From Streptomyces alfalfae (GTDB lineage: Bacteria > Actinomycetota > Actinomycetes > Streptomycetales > Streptomycetaceae), in NCBI RefSeq assembly GCF_004127445.1, contig NZ_QEXM01000037.1, forward strand, positions 236,564 to 300,563: a DNA stretch of 64,000 nucleotides, given 5' to 3'. This document shows positions 7,497 to 15,158 of this stretch, one piece after another (position 1 is the stretch's first letter; every line of letters begins with the position of its first letter). Made by a program: the position numbers and the translations under genes. The notes under the pieces are model-generated. The model ran no database searches. It was given only the letters and a program-made list of their open reading frames with translations, and was not told the DNA's origin.

Positions 7497-9950
7497 ATGT
7501 CCCCTGCGCCCGATCCCCGTGCGCCCGAAGACCGACCGCGCCCCCCGCGCCGACCACGAGCCGCCGGCTCAGGTACGTCCAAGCCCCGCACCGCCACGTC
7601 ACGCCCGGCCGCGTCACGCACCCCCAAGTCGCGGGCGCCCCTGTGGCGGGCGCTCGTCGCGCTGGCCGTCGTCGGCCTCTCGCTCTATGTCGCCCTGACC
7701 CAGTCCGCCCGTCTCGGCCTCGATCTGCGGGGCGGCACCCAGATCGTCCTGGAGACCAAGGACGCGCCCAAGGTCAAGGCCGACGCCGCGTCCACCGACC
7801 GCGCCCTCGAGGTGCTGCGGCAGCGCGTCGACGCCCTCGGCGTCTCCGAACCCGGCATCGCCCGCTCCGGCGAGAAGCGCATCATCGTCGAACTGCCCGG
7901 CGTCCAGGACCCGCGCAAGGCCGCCGAGGTCATCGGCCGCACGGCCCAGCTCTCCGTGCACCCGGTGACCGGCGAGACCACCGAGAAGAAGAAGGCCGCC
8001 CCCGAGGGGGCGCGCGCCCTGCCCGATCCCGACCGGCCGGGCAGCCGCCTCGTGCTCGGCCCCGCCGTGCTCTCCGGGGACGGCGTGAAGGACGCCGAGG
8101 CCGTCCTCGACCAGCAGTCGCTCGCCGGCTGGACCGTCTCGCTCGAATTCCGCTCGGGGGCGGGCGACGCCTGGGCGCGCGTCACCGGCGAGGCGGCCTG
8201 CGCGCCGCAGGGCGCACCCGAGCGGCGCGTCGCCATCACGCTCGACGACAAGATCATCTCGGCGCCGAGCGTCAACCCGGACGTGGTCTGCAAGACCGGC
8301 ATCACCGGCGGCTCCACCCAGATCACCGGCGGCTTCGACCAGGCCGAGGCCCGCGACCTCGCGGCGCTCGTCAAGGGCGGCGCCCTGCCGGTCCCCGTCG
8401 ACGTCGTCGAGCAGCGCACGGTCGGCGCCACCCTCGGCGCCGACGCCATCGCCGCGAGCACCCAGGCCGCCCTCATCGGCATCGCCCTGACCGCGCTGTT
8501 CATCACCGTCGTCTACCGGCTGCTCGGCGCGCTCGCCGCCCTCGCCCTCGCCCTGTACGGACTGATCTCGTACGCCGCCCTGGTGGCGCTCGGCGCGACC
8601 CTCACCCTGCCGGGGCTCGCCGGGTTCGTCCTGGCCATCGGCATGGCCGTCGACGCCAACGTCCTCGTCTTCGAACGGGCACGGGAGGAGTACCTCGCGG
8701 TCAGGTCGCCGGATCTGGCGAAGCCCGTGCGCACCGGCTTCGCCAAGGCGTGGAGCGCGGTCATCGACTCGAACGTGACGACGCTGCTCGCCGCCGGACT
8801 GCTGTTCTTCTTCGCCACCGGGCCGGTCAAGGGCTTCGGCGTCACCCTGTGCGTCGGCGTGCTCGCCTCGATGGTCACCGCCCTCGTCATCACCCGGTGC
8901 TTCGCCGACTTCGCCGTCGGCCGGGAGTCCGTCCGCAGGCGGCCCGCCCTGACCGGCATCGCCACCACCGGACGGGTGCGCGCCTGGCTGTCCCGGCGCG
9001 ACCCGGACCTGGTGCGCCACCGCCGCCGCTGGCTCGGCGCGAGCGCGCTGCTCGTCGTGGTGGCCGTGGCGGGCATCGTGCTGCGCGGCCTGGACTTCGG
9101 CGTGGAGTTCACCGGCGGCCGTCTCGTGGAGTACAGCACGAGCAGGCCCCTGGACGCGGACAAGGCCCGTGAGGCGGTCTCCGACGCGGGCTTCCCGCGC
9201 GCCGTGGTGCAGGAGTCGGGGGAGGGCGACATCACCGTACGCACACAGAAGCTCACCAACGACGAACAGCGGCGGGTGACGGCCGCGTTGGAGGAGGAGT
9301 CGGGCGGCGCCGTCACCGTCGAGCGCGACGAGCTGATCGGGCCGAGCCTCGGCGACGAGCTGCGGCAGAAGGCGCTCATCGCCCTCGCCATCGCCGTCGG
9401 CGCCCAGTTGCTCTATCTGAGCGTGCGCTTCCGCTGGACCTTCGCGGCGGCGGCGGTGTCGGCGATGGTCCACGACGTGCTGCTGGTGGTGGGCCTCTTC
9501 GCCTGGCTCGGCAAGCCGGTCGACAGCGTCTTCCTCGCCGCGGTGCTCACCGTGATCGGCTACTCGGTCAACGACACGGTGGTCGTCTTCGACCGCGTAC
9601 GCGAGGCCAGGCGCCGCGATCCGCGCGCCGGTCTGGCGTTCCTCGCCAACCGCGCGGTCGTGCGGACCCTGCCGCGCACGGTCAACACCGGCATGGGCGC
9701 GCTGTTCATCCTCGCCGCGCTGGCCGTGCTCGGCGGCGACTCGCTCGCCGACTTCTCCCTGGCGCTGATCACCGGCGTCGTGGTCGGCATGGCGTCGACG
9801 GTCTTCACGGCCGTGCCGATCGCCGTGGCCCTCGAAGAGCGCAGCCCCGCCGAGCCGCCGACCGCCGGGCCCCGCAAGACCTCCACCGACGCGTACAGCC
9901 CGCTGGAGGCGCGGCACGGCAAGGAGCGGGGGACGGGGGCGGTCGTCTGA
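7497..9950 (+). CDS. secDF: fused SecD-SecF protein-export subunit
   Basis: The 817-residue product has a short basic N-terminus, then a SecD half (TM1, GLDLRGGTQIVLE, the P1 periplasmic domain with 'LGVSEPGIARSG' and 'IIVELPGVQDP', then five TM helices including VDANVLVFERAREE). A SecF half follows from about residue 500 (DFGVEFTGGR, then VNDTVVVFDRVRE). SecDF uses the proton gradient to pull preproteins across the membrane after SecA/SecYEG. Most actinobacteria carry separate secD and secF next to the ruv/relA genes, so this fused copy is probably a second SecDF. The ATG at 7497 follows GTGGAGAACCC. Confidence 0.92.
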   Translation: MSPAPDPRAPEDRPRPPRRPRAAGSGTSKPRTATSRPAASRTPKSRAPLWRALVALAVVGLSLYVALTQSARLGLDLRGGTQIVLETKDAPKVKADAASTDRALEVLRQRVDALGVSEPGIARSGEKRIIVELPGVQDPRKAAEVIGRTAQLSVHPVTGETTEKKKAAPEGARALPDPDRPGSRLVLGPAVLSGDGVKDAEAVLDQQSLAGWTVSLEFRSGAGDAWARVTGEAACAPQGAPERRVAITLDDKIISAPSVNPDVVCKTGITGGSTQITGGFDQAEARDLAALVKGGALPVPVDVVEQRTVGATLGADAIAASTQAALIGIALTALFITVVYRLLGALAALALALYGLISYAALVALGATLTLPGLAGFVLAIGMAVDANVLVFERAREEYLAVRSPDLAKPVRTGFAKAWSAVIDSNVTTLLAAGLLFFFATGPVKGFGVTLCVGVLASMVTALVITRCFADFAVGRESVRRRPALTGIATTGRVRAWLSRRDPDLVRHRRRWLGASALLVVVAVAGIVLRGLDFGVEFTGGRLVEYSTSRPLDADKAREAVSDAGFPRAVVQESGEGDITVRTQKLTNDEQRRVTAALEEESGGAVTVERDELIGPSLGDELRQKALIALAIAVGAQLLYLSVRFRWTFAAAAVSAMVHDVLLVVGLFAWLGKPVDSVFLAAVLTVIGYSVNDTVVVFDRVREARRRDPRAGLAFLANRAVVRTLPRTVNTGMGALFILAALAVLGGDSLADFSLALITGVVVGMASTVFTAVPIAVALEERSPAEPPTAGPRKTSTDAYSPLEARHGKERGTGAVV

Positions 9951-9985
9951 GGCGCCGCTGACGGTGGCCCGGTGTCCGCCCCGGG

Positions 9986-10582
9986 CTACCGCCCCTCGGG
10001 GGAGTCCAGCGCCGGGGCGATCACGGCGAAGGCCCGGTCGAGGAGGGCGACCGGGTCCTCGGCGCCGTCCGCGTCGCTCCACCGCTGGAGCGTCGCGTCG
10101 AAGGCGGCCAGCGCCGTCCCGGCGGCGAGGCGCGGATACAGGGCGCTCTCGTGGCCGAGCCCGAGCCGGTGCGCGAGTTCCCGCGCCAGATCGTCCCGCC
10201 ACTGCGCCTGTCGCTCCAGGAACCGCCCCAGCAGGGCGGGCGTGCGCAGGATCAACTGCACCACGCGCAGCGCCCGTTCGGAGTGGGCGGCGCAGGTGGC
10301 CAGCGGGACCCGCACGGCGTGCAGCAGCGCCACCGACGGCGGTTCGCCGACGGGGCGCTCCGCGAGGTCCGCGCGCATCCCGGCGCCCATGTCGGCGAGG
10401 AACCGGACGACCACGTCCTCCTTGGACGCGAAGTACCGGAAGAAGGTGCGCCGGGAGACGCCGGCGGTGGCCACGATCTCGTCGATGGTGACCGCGTCGA
10501 AACCCCTCAGCGCCAGCAGTTGCAGCGCGGACTCGGTCAGTTCGTCGGAGACGAGCCGTCGTTTGCGCTCGGCCAGGGTCAT
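9986..10582 (-). CDS. TetR family transcriptional regulator
   Basis: The 198-residue protein has an N-terminal TetR helix-turn-helix (ALQLLALRGFDAVTIDEI, AGVSRRTFFRYFASKEDVV) and a C-terminal all-helical ligand domain. It is divergent from the SDR dehydrogenase gene, the classical arrangement for a TetR repressor controlling a neighbouring oxidoreductase. The intergenic region carries two perfect inverted repeats. The ATG at 10582 gives a standard family N-terminus; a GTG at 10600 and an ATG at 10615 are in frame upstream, but the latter would lie inside one of the palindromes. The ligand is unknown. Confidence 0.9.
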   Translation of the reverse strand: MTLAERKRRLVSDELTESALQLLALRGFDAVTIDEIVATAGVSRRTFFRYFASKEDVVVRFLADMGAGMRADLAERPVGEPPSVALLHAVRVPLATCAAHSERALRVVQLILRTPALLGRFLERQAQWRDDLARELAHRLGLGHESALYPRLAAGTALAAFDATLQRWSDADGAEDPVALLDRAFAVIAPALDSPEGR

Positions 10583-10610
10583 TTCGGGGCGATGGTTCAC
10601 CCCGTCATCG

Positions 10611-10675
10611 TACATCCCTTGCCATGTATGGCACTGAAGGTACGCGTTGACACTCAGTGCCAGTGAGGGCAACAT
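10611..10675. promoter_or_regulatory. TetR operators and SDR promoter
   Basis: Two perfect inverted repeats lie between the divergent genes: TACAT-N8-ATGTA (10611-10628) and TGGCACTGA-N16-TCAGTGCCA (10629-10637 and 10654-10662). A -35-like TTGACA (10647-10652) overlaps the second, and TTGACACT-C-AGTGCCAG (10647-10663) is itself a near-palindrome of TetR half-site type. A weak -10 (CAACAT, 10670-10675) would place transcription start next to the SDR ATG, implying a very short or absent leader. Confidence 0.6.
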
Positions 10676-10682
10676 GTGCCGC

Positions 10683-11618
10683 ATGACGCGGCGACAGTGG
10701 ACCATGGATGAGATGCCGGACCAGACCGGCCGGGTGTTCCTCGTCACGGGGGCGGGCAGCGGACTCGGCCTCGCGACGACGCGGGCGCTCGCCGACCGGG
10801 GCGGGCATGTGATCCTCGCCCTGCGGGACGAGGCGAAGGGACGCCGGGCGGTCGCCGCGATCACCGCGGAGCAGCCCGGTGCGAGCCTGGAGGTGCGCCG
10901 CCTCGATCTGGCCGATCTCGACTCGGTCCGCGCCTTCGCCGACGGACTCCGGGCCGACCGCACCCGCCTCGACGTGCTCGTCAACAACGCCGGTGTGATG
11001 GCGCCGCCCCGCTCGCTGAGCGCGCAGGGGCACGAGCTGCAGTTCGCCGTCAACCACCTGGGCCACTTCGCGCTCACCGGGCTGCTGCTCGACCTGCTGG
11101 CCGCCGGCCGCGATCCGCGTGTGGTGACGGTCAGTTCGGTCAACCACCGGCAGGGGCGGCTCTTCTTCGACGACCTGCACGGCGAGCGCCGCTACCGGCC
11201 CATGGCGTACTACAACCAGTCCAAGCTCGCCAACGCCGTCTTCGGCCGTGAGCTCCACCTGCGTCTGACCGAGGCGGGGAGCCCGGTGCGCAGCGTGCTC
11301 GCCCACCCCGGCTACACCGCGACCAACCTCCAGCTCAACGGGCCCATCGGCCTCTGGCGCGTGCTGCTCGGCCGCATCTGCAACCCGCTGTTCGCCCAGC
11401 GTCCCGCGGACGGCGCCCGGTCACAGCTTCGCGCGGCGACCGATCCGGGCGTCCTGGGCGGCGAGTTCATCGGGCCCGGAGGCCCCGCGGAACTGCGGGG
11501 CGTCCCGCGGCGGGTGGAGCTGTCGCCGGGGGCGGCCGACGCCGCGGTCGGCCGCCGGCTGTGGGAGGTCTCCGCGCGGCTGACCGGCGTGCGGTTCGCG
11601 TTCGCCCCGCAGCGCTGA
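10683..11618 (+). CDS. short-chain dehydrogenase/reductase (retinol-dehydrogenase-like)
   Basis: The 311-residue SDR has the NAD(P)-binding glycine motif VTGAGSGLGLAT, LDLADLDSV, the NNAG motif (VNNAGVMAPP), a serine in VTVSSVN and the catalytic YNQSK (Tyr-x-x-x-Lys). The pattern resembles the human RDH11-14-like and oxidoreductase SDRs widespread in actinobacteria; the substrate cannot be told. The start is taken as the ATG at 10683, just downstream of the deduced promoter, but the ATG at 10704 is also possible. It is probably repressed by the divergent TetR protein. The cytoplasmic enzyme ends 30 bases from the convergent DUF1206 gene. Confidence 0.9.
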   Translation: MTRRQWTMDEMPDQTGRVFLVTGAGSGLGLATTRALADRGGHVILALRDEAKGRRAVAAITAEQPGASLEVRRLDLADLDSVRAFADGLRADRTRLDVLVNNAGVMAPPRSLSAQGHELQFAVNHLGHFALTGLLLDLLAAGRDPRVVTVSSVNHRQGRLFFDDLHGERRYRPMAYYNQSKLANAVFGRELHLRLTEAGSPVRSVLAHPGYTATNLQLNGPIGLWRVLLGRICNPLFAQRPADGARSQLRAATDPGVLGGEFIGPGGPAELRGVPRRVELSPGAADAAVGRRLWEVSARLTGVRFAFAPQR

Positions 11619-11647
11619 CGCCGCGCCTTCCCCCGCATGGCGCCGGT

Positions 11648-12490
11648 TCAGACCTTGCGCCAGCGGGCGTTCGCCCAGGAGAAGAGGCCGAAGGCGACGA
11701 GGCCGACCGCGATGAGCGCGAGCAGCCAGGGGCCCGCACCGGTCTCGGTGAACGAGCGCAGGGTGTTGTCCATGCCCTTGGCCTCGCCCGGCTTGTGCCG
11801 CACCGCCGCGGCCACGGCGAAGCCGCCGGCGACGCCGAACACCACGCCCCGCGCGGTTCCGCCGACGACACCGAGGACGTCGACGCCCTGGCGCACCCGC
11901 CGGGGCATCTCGGACAGACGCAGCCGCTTGTGGAACTTCCGCATGATCGCGCGTACGGCGATCCAGATCCCCGCCACGACGACACCGGCGCCCGCGGCCG
12001 CGACGATCCACTGGCCGCCCGGCCAGTCGAGGATCTTCGCCGTCACGTCCTTGGTGTGCTTGTCGCTCGATCCGCTGCCGCTTCCCTCGTCGCCGGCCGC
12101 GTAGGCGAGGACGGAGTAGGAGACGAAGCAGTAGAAGAGGAAACGCGCGCCGGACGTGGCCCGTTTGCTCGCCTTGTGGCCGTCGGGCCCGGCCTGGCCG
12201 AACGCGGCCTCGGAGAGCCGCCACAGGGCCATCCCGGCCAGGGCGAGCCCGAGCAGCCACAGCAGGACGTTCCCGAACGGGCGGTCCGCCAGCTCGGCCA
12301 CGGCGCCGCCGCGGTCGGCCTGGCGCTGCCCCTCGTCGGAGAAGGCGATCCGCAGGGCGAGCGCCCCGACGAGGAGGTAGATCACGCCACGGCCGACGAA
12401 GCCGGCCCGGGCCACCGCGTCGGCGGTCCGGCCCTTGGCCGCCCGCCGGGCGTGGCCCTTTCCTCGCGCTGTTATCGAAGGCAGATGCAT
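11648..12490 (-). CDS. DUF1206 membrane protein
   Basis: The 280-residue integral membrane protein has six hydrophobic segments arranged as three pairs. Each pair begins with a G-rich 'ARAGFVGRGVIYLLVG'-like motif, the internal triplication that defines DUF1206 (second pair AGIWIAVRAIMRKFHK, third GGTARGVVFGVAGGF). The function of the family is unknown; it is common in actinobacteria. The ATG at 12490 with GGGAGCC before it is used; a GTG at 12514 is an alternative. It is convergent with the SDR gene and has no clear operon partner. Confidence 0.85.
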   Translation of the reverse strand: MHLPSITARGKGHARRAAKGRTADAVARAGFVGRGVIYLLVGALALRIAFSDEGQRQADRGGAVAELADRPFGNVLLWLLGLALAGMALWRLSEAAFGQAGPDGHKASKRATSGARFLFYCFVSYSVLAYAAGDEGSGSGSSDKHTKDVTAKILDWPGGQWIVAAAGAGVVVAGIWIAVRAIMRKFHKRLRLSEMPRRVRQGVDVLGVVGGTARGVVFGVAGGFAVAAAVRHKPGEAKGMDNTLRSFTETGAGPWLLALIAVGLVAFGLFSWANARWRKV

Positions 12491-12556
12491 GGCTCCCGGA
12501 TGCCCCGCCGCCACCGCTTCATGCGGTCGGGGCGGTACCCCCGCCAGGCATGCCGC

Positions 12557-12985
12557 TCAGCGGAAGCCGGTCCCCGCGCCGGTCCGCCCGTCCACGTACG
12601 GCGCGCTGGCCGGGATGGTGAACGCGCGGTCGAGCCGGGTGAGGCGGAGCACCCGCCAGTTGCCGGGTCGGCCGGGGACGAGCCACAGGGTGCCCCGGTC
12701 GGCCGTCACGCGCTTGCGGATGCGCACCAGCAGCCGCAGGCCGCCGGCGTCGAGGAACGTCACCTTTCTGAGATCGGCCACGACCTGGTGGCCCGCTTGG
12801 TCGAGGAGGGTTGTCACACGGGGGCTGAGCTCCTGATCGGCCCAGGCGTCCAGCTCGCCCCAGAACGTAAGGACATCGGTGCCGTTCACCACGCGGTGAC
12901 GCAGGCCGAAGGTGAAGTCGGCAGTGTCCGTCTCACGGTTCAGCAGTTTCCTGCCTCCTTCACGGAATTCACGGAGCGTAGTCAT
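12557..12985 (-). CDS. STAS-domain protein (anti-sigma-factor-antagonist-like) lacking the phospho-serine
   Basis: The 142-residue protein has a charged N-terminus and a STAS fold: 'VLTFWGELDAWADQELSPRVTTLL', 'HQVVADLRKVTFLDAGGLRLLVRIRKR', 'LWLVPGRPGNWRVLRLTRLDRAF'. In SpoIIAA/BldG-type antagonists the conserved D-S/T-S-G loop contains the serine phosphorylated by an anti-sigma kinase; here it reads FLDAGG, so the phospho-acceptor is absent. It could bind an anti-sigma factor constitutively or play a structural role. No kinase or sigma gene is adjacent. The ATG at 12985 is the only sensible start. Confidence 0.85.
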   Translation of the reverse strand: MTTLREFREGGRKLLNRETDTADFTFGLRHRVVNGTDVLTFWGELDAWADQELSPRVTTLLDQAGHQVVADLRKVTFLDAGGLRLLVRIRKRVTADRGTLWLVPGRPGNWRVLRLTRLDRAFTIPASAPYVDGRTGAGTGFR

Positions 12986-13158
12986 TGATGGGCGGCCTGA
13001 CCTGGAGGGACCGGGTTCGGACGCCGTCACGGTCCAGGGCGGCACTGAGGTCCCATGTCCATCGTTCCCGCTCAGCGGTGTTCGTACCCTTGTCCGTCGG
13101 TAACTTTGAGCGAGAACCGGAACTGATGGGGTGTCAACTGCATGACTACGCACAGTGA

Positions 13159-13818
13159 TTACAGGCGGGCGCCGCTCCGGGCCAGGTACGTGACGGGGTT
13201 CACGTCCGAGCCGTAGCCGCGCCGGACGCGGATCTCCAGATGCAGGTGCGGACCCGTCGCCCGGCCCGTCGCGCCGCTGCTCCCGATCCTGGCGCCGGTG
13301 CGGATACGGGCGCCCCGCCGCACCGAGATGCGGGAGAGATGGGCGTAGACCGCGTAGTGCCCGTCCGGCATCCGCACGGTCACGGCCATGCCGTACGCAC
13401 CCGACCAGCGGGCCAGCACGACCCGCCCGCCGCCGACCGCGTACACCGGGGTGCCGTTCGGAACCGCCAGGTCGATACCGGTGTGGTGGCCCGCGGCCCA
13501 CGGGCCGCGGATGCCGTAGCGGGCGCTGACCCGGTAGCGCCGCCGCAGGGGGAGGATGCGGCGTGGGCGCGGCGCGGACTTGCGTTCGTCCTCCTCCGCG
13601 GGGAACCGGGCGTCCGCCTCGGCGAGCGCCGCCTCGAACTGCGGGTCGTAGTCGAGCGCGCAGTCGTCCTCGGCTCCGGTGGGGAAGGGCTCCGCGGAGC
13701 TGACCGGTGCGGCCCCCAGGGACAGGGCGCCGCCCGCCAGGAGTCCCGCGGCGAGGCGCAGGGCCTCACGTCGTGTGGTGGGGCCCGCCCTGAGCGGGCC
13801 GTCTATGTGGTTCTCCAT
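13159..13818 (-). CDS. secreted M23 metallopeptidase
   Basis: The 219-residue product has a twin-arginine-like leader (TTRREALRLAAGLLAGG), then a linker and a peptidase M23/LytM domain: 'SARYGIRGPWAAGHHTGIDLAV' (first zinc ligands H and D), 'YAVYAHLSRISV' and 'GPHLHLEIRV' (HxH). It should cut peptide crossbridges in peptidoglycan outside the cell. GGTGAG lies just before the ATG at 13818. It is divergent from the unrecognised gene at 14020; the 200 bases between hold both promoters. Confidence 0.9.
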   Translation of the reverse strand: MENHIDGPLRAGPTTRREALRLAAGLLAGGALSLGAAPVSSAEPFPTGAEDDCALDYDPQFEAALAEADARFPAEEDERKSAPRPRRILPLRRRYRVSARYGIRGPWAAGHHTGIDLAVPNGTPVYAVGGGRVVLARWSGAYGMAVTVRMPDGHYAVYAHLSRISVRRGARIRTGARIGSSGATGRATGPHLHLEIRVRRGYGSDVNPVTYLARSGARL

Positions 13819-14019
13819 CTCACCAAGGACAGTGGCCGAACGCTCGGGGCGCACGCCGACTGTGCCATCCGGCGTACCCCGGGTGACCGGAGGGGGCGCT
13901 TCCCGGGCCGGCCGAACCGGCCGCAACCACCACCAATTCGCACGGATCATCGCCCTGTTGTCGTGCCCGGCGCAGGCAGCGGATACGGTGCTGACGTGGT
14001 GATCGAGAGGGAGGGGCCG

Positions 14020-15123
14020 GTGCCGGGTACTGCGCTGCTCGTCGCGGCGGCCCCCGTGAACAAGAGCCGTCTGGTCGACGCGGCCTCCGTCCTGCCCGTA
14101 CTCGCGGCGGTGACCCCGGCGGCGCTCGCCGGGACCGCGACCGCGAGCGTGGTGGAACTGGCCGATCCGCTGGAGCCGCAGACCGTCCTGACCCGGCTGC
14201 GCGCCGCGGCCATGACGCCGGGCCCCCTGACCGTCTACCTGGTCGGACAGGTGCACCTGGACAAGCGCCAGCGCATGCCGCACCTCGCGCTGGCCAGGAC
14301 CACCCCGGCCACCATGCGGTACACCGGGTTCCCGTGGCACTGGATCGCCCAGGAGGTGCGGATGCGCCCGGCGGGCGGCACCACGGTCTTCGCCGACCTG
14401 CACGCCGACGCCGAGAGCTGGCAGGCCCTTGCCGCGCACCCGCTCGACCTGGGACCCGGCGTCGCGCTGTACGGCCGCATCGCCCCGCCGGCCCGCCGCA
14501 GGACGCCCGCGGACCCCGCGTACATGAAGGCGCTCGCCACGGTCCTGCGCAGCGGGCACCGTCCGCCGCCCCTCCAGCTCCACCAGCAGGCCGTCGCCCA
14601 GTCCCTCGGCGACGACGCCAAGGACCTGGTGCTCGCCCTCGACCCCGCGGCGGCGCCGCCCGCGCACCCGCCGCAGACACCGCCCGGGCAGCCCGCCGAC
14701 CCGCACGCGGCCATCACCGCCGCCGTGCAGGCGGGACGGCACGGCGAGGCCGCGGCCCTCGCCGCGTCGTGGGAGCAGGCGGCGCTGCGCACGCACGGCC
14801 CCGGTTCGAACGAGGTCATCCATTGGATGGAAGTCCGCGCCGACCTCGCCCGCTTCGCCGGTGACCCCGCGCGCGGCTGCGAGACGTGGCTCGCGGTGGC
14901 CGCGGCCCGCCTCGCGGCCGGCCAGACCTCCGACTCACCGGAGGTGGAGGCCGCGGCGGACCGCGCGCACCACCTCTGGGACCGCGTGCGCGACGCGGAG
15001 ACCGTACGCGCCCTCGGCCCCGCCATGATCGCCCTGCGCCGGCAGGTGCCGGGCCGCCAGCGCGGCGCCCTCTCCCTGGCGCAGCGCCGCCTGGAGCAGT
15101 TCCACTCGCAGCACGTCGGCTGA
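14020..15123 (+). CDS. unrecognised protein, possible caspase-like N-domain plus helical repeat C-domain
   Basis: The 367-residue soluble protein has no confident family. The GTG at 14020 is chosen because GAGGGAGGGG lies 5-6 bases upstream; GTGs at 13996/13999 are possible. The N-terminal half alternates strands and helices ('GTALLVAAAPVNKSRL', 'LTVYLVGQVHLD', 'TTVFADLHADAESW'), which loosely echoes the spacing of caspase-like effector domains, but the catalytic His/Cys dyad is not convincing. After a Pro/Ala linker (about 205-235) the C-terminal 130 residues are alanine-rich helices typical of TPR-like repeats ('AAITAAVQAGRHGEAAALAASWEQ'). It is divergent from the M23 gene and tail-to-tail with the sigma-CAP gene. 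Confidence 0.75.
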   Translation: MPGTALLVAAAPVNKSRLVDAASVLPVLAAVTPAALAGTATASVVELADPLEPQTVLTRLRAAAMTPGPLTVYLVGQVHLDKRQRMPHLALARTTPATMRYTGFPWHWIAQEVRMRPAGGTTVFADLHADAESWQALAAHPLDLGPGVALYGRIAPPARRRTPADPAYMKALATVLRSGHRPPPLQLHQQAVAQSLGDDAKDLVLALDPAAAPPAHPPQTPPGQPADPHAAITAAVQAGRHGEAAALAASWEQAALRTHGPGSNEVIHWMEVRADLARFAGDPARGCETWLAVAAARLAAGQTSDSPEVEAAADRAHHLWDRVRDAETVRALGPAMIALRRQVPGRQRGALSLAQRRLEQFHSQHVG

Positions 15124-15154
15124 GGCCCGGCGCCGTGTCCGGCGGCCCCGGGCC
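15124..15154. terminator. possible shared hairpin terminator
   Basis: GGCCCGG (15124-15130) can pair with CCGGGCC (15148-15154), starting immediately after the stop of the unrecognised gene at 14020 and facing the end of the convergent sigma-CAP gene. Confidence 0.4.
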
Positions 15155-15158
15155 GCGC

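Noticed and set aside
7614..10202. 862-codon minus-strand open frame opposite SecDF
   Set aside because: Low-complexity Arg/Gly/Asp composition, no domain, and it covers both SecDF and the TetR region; shadow of third-position GC bias.
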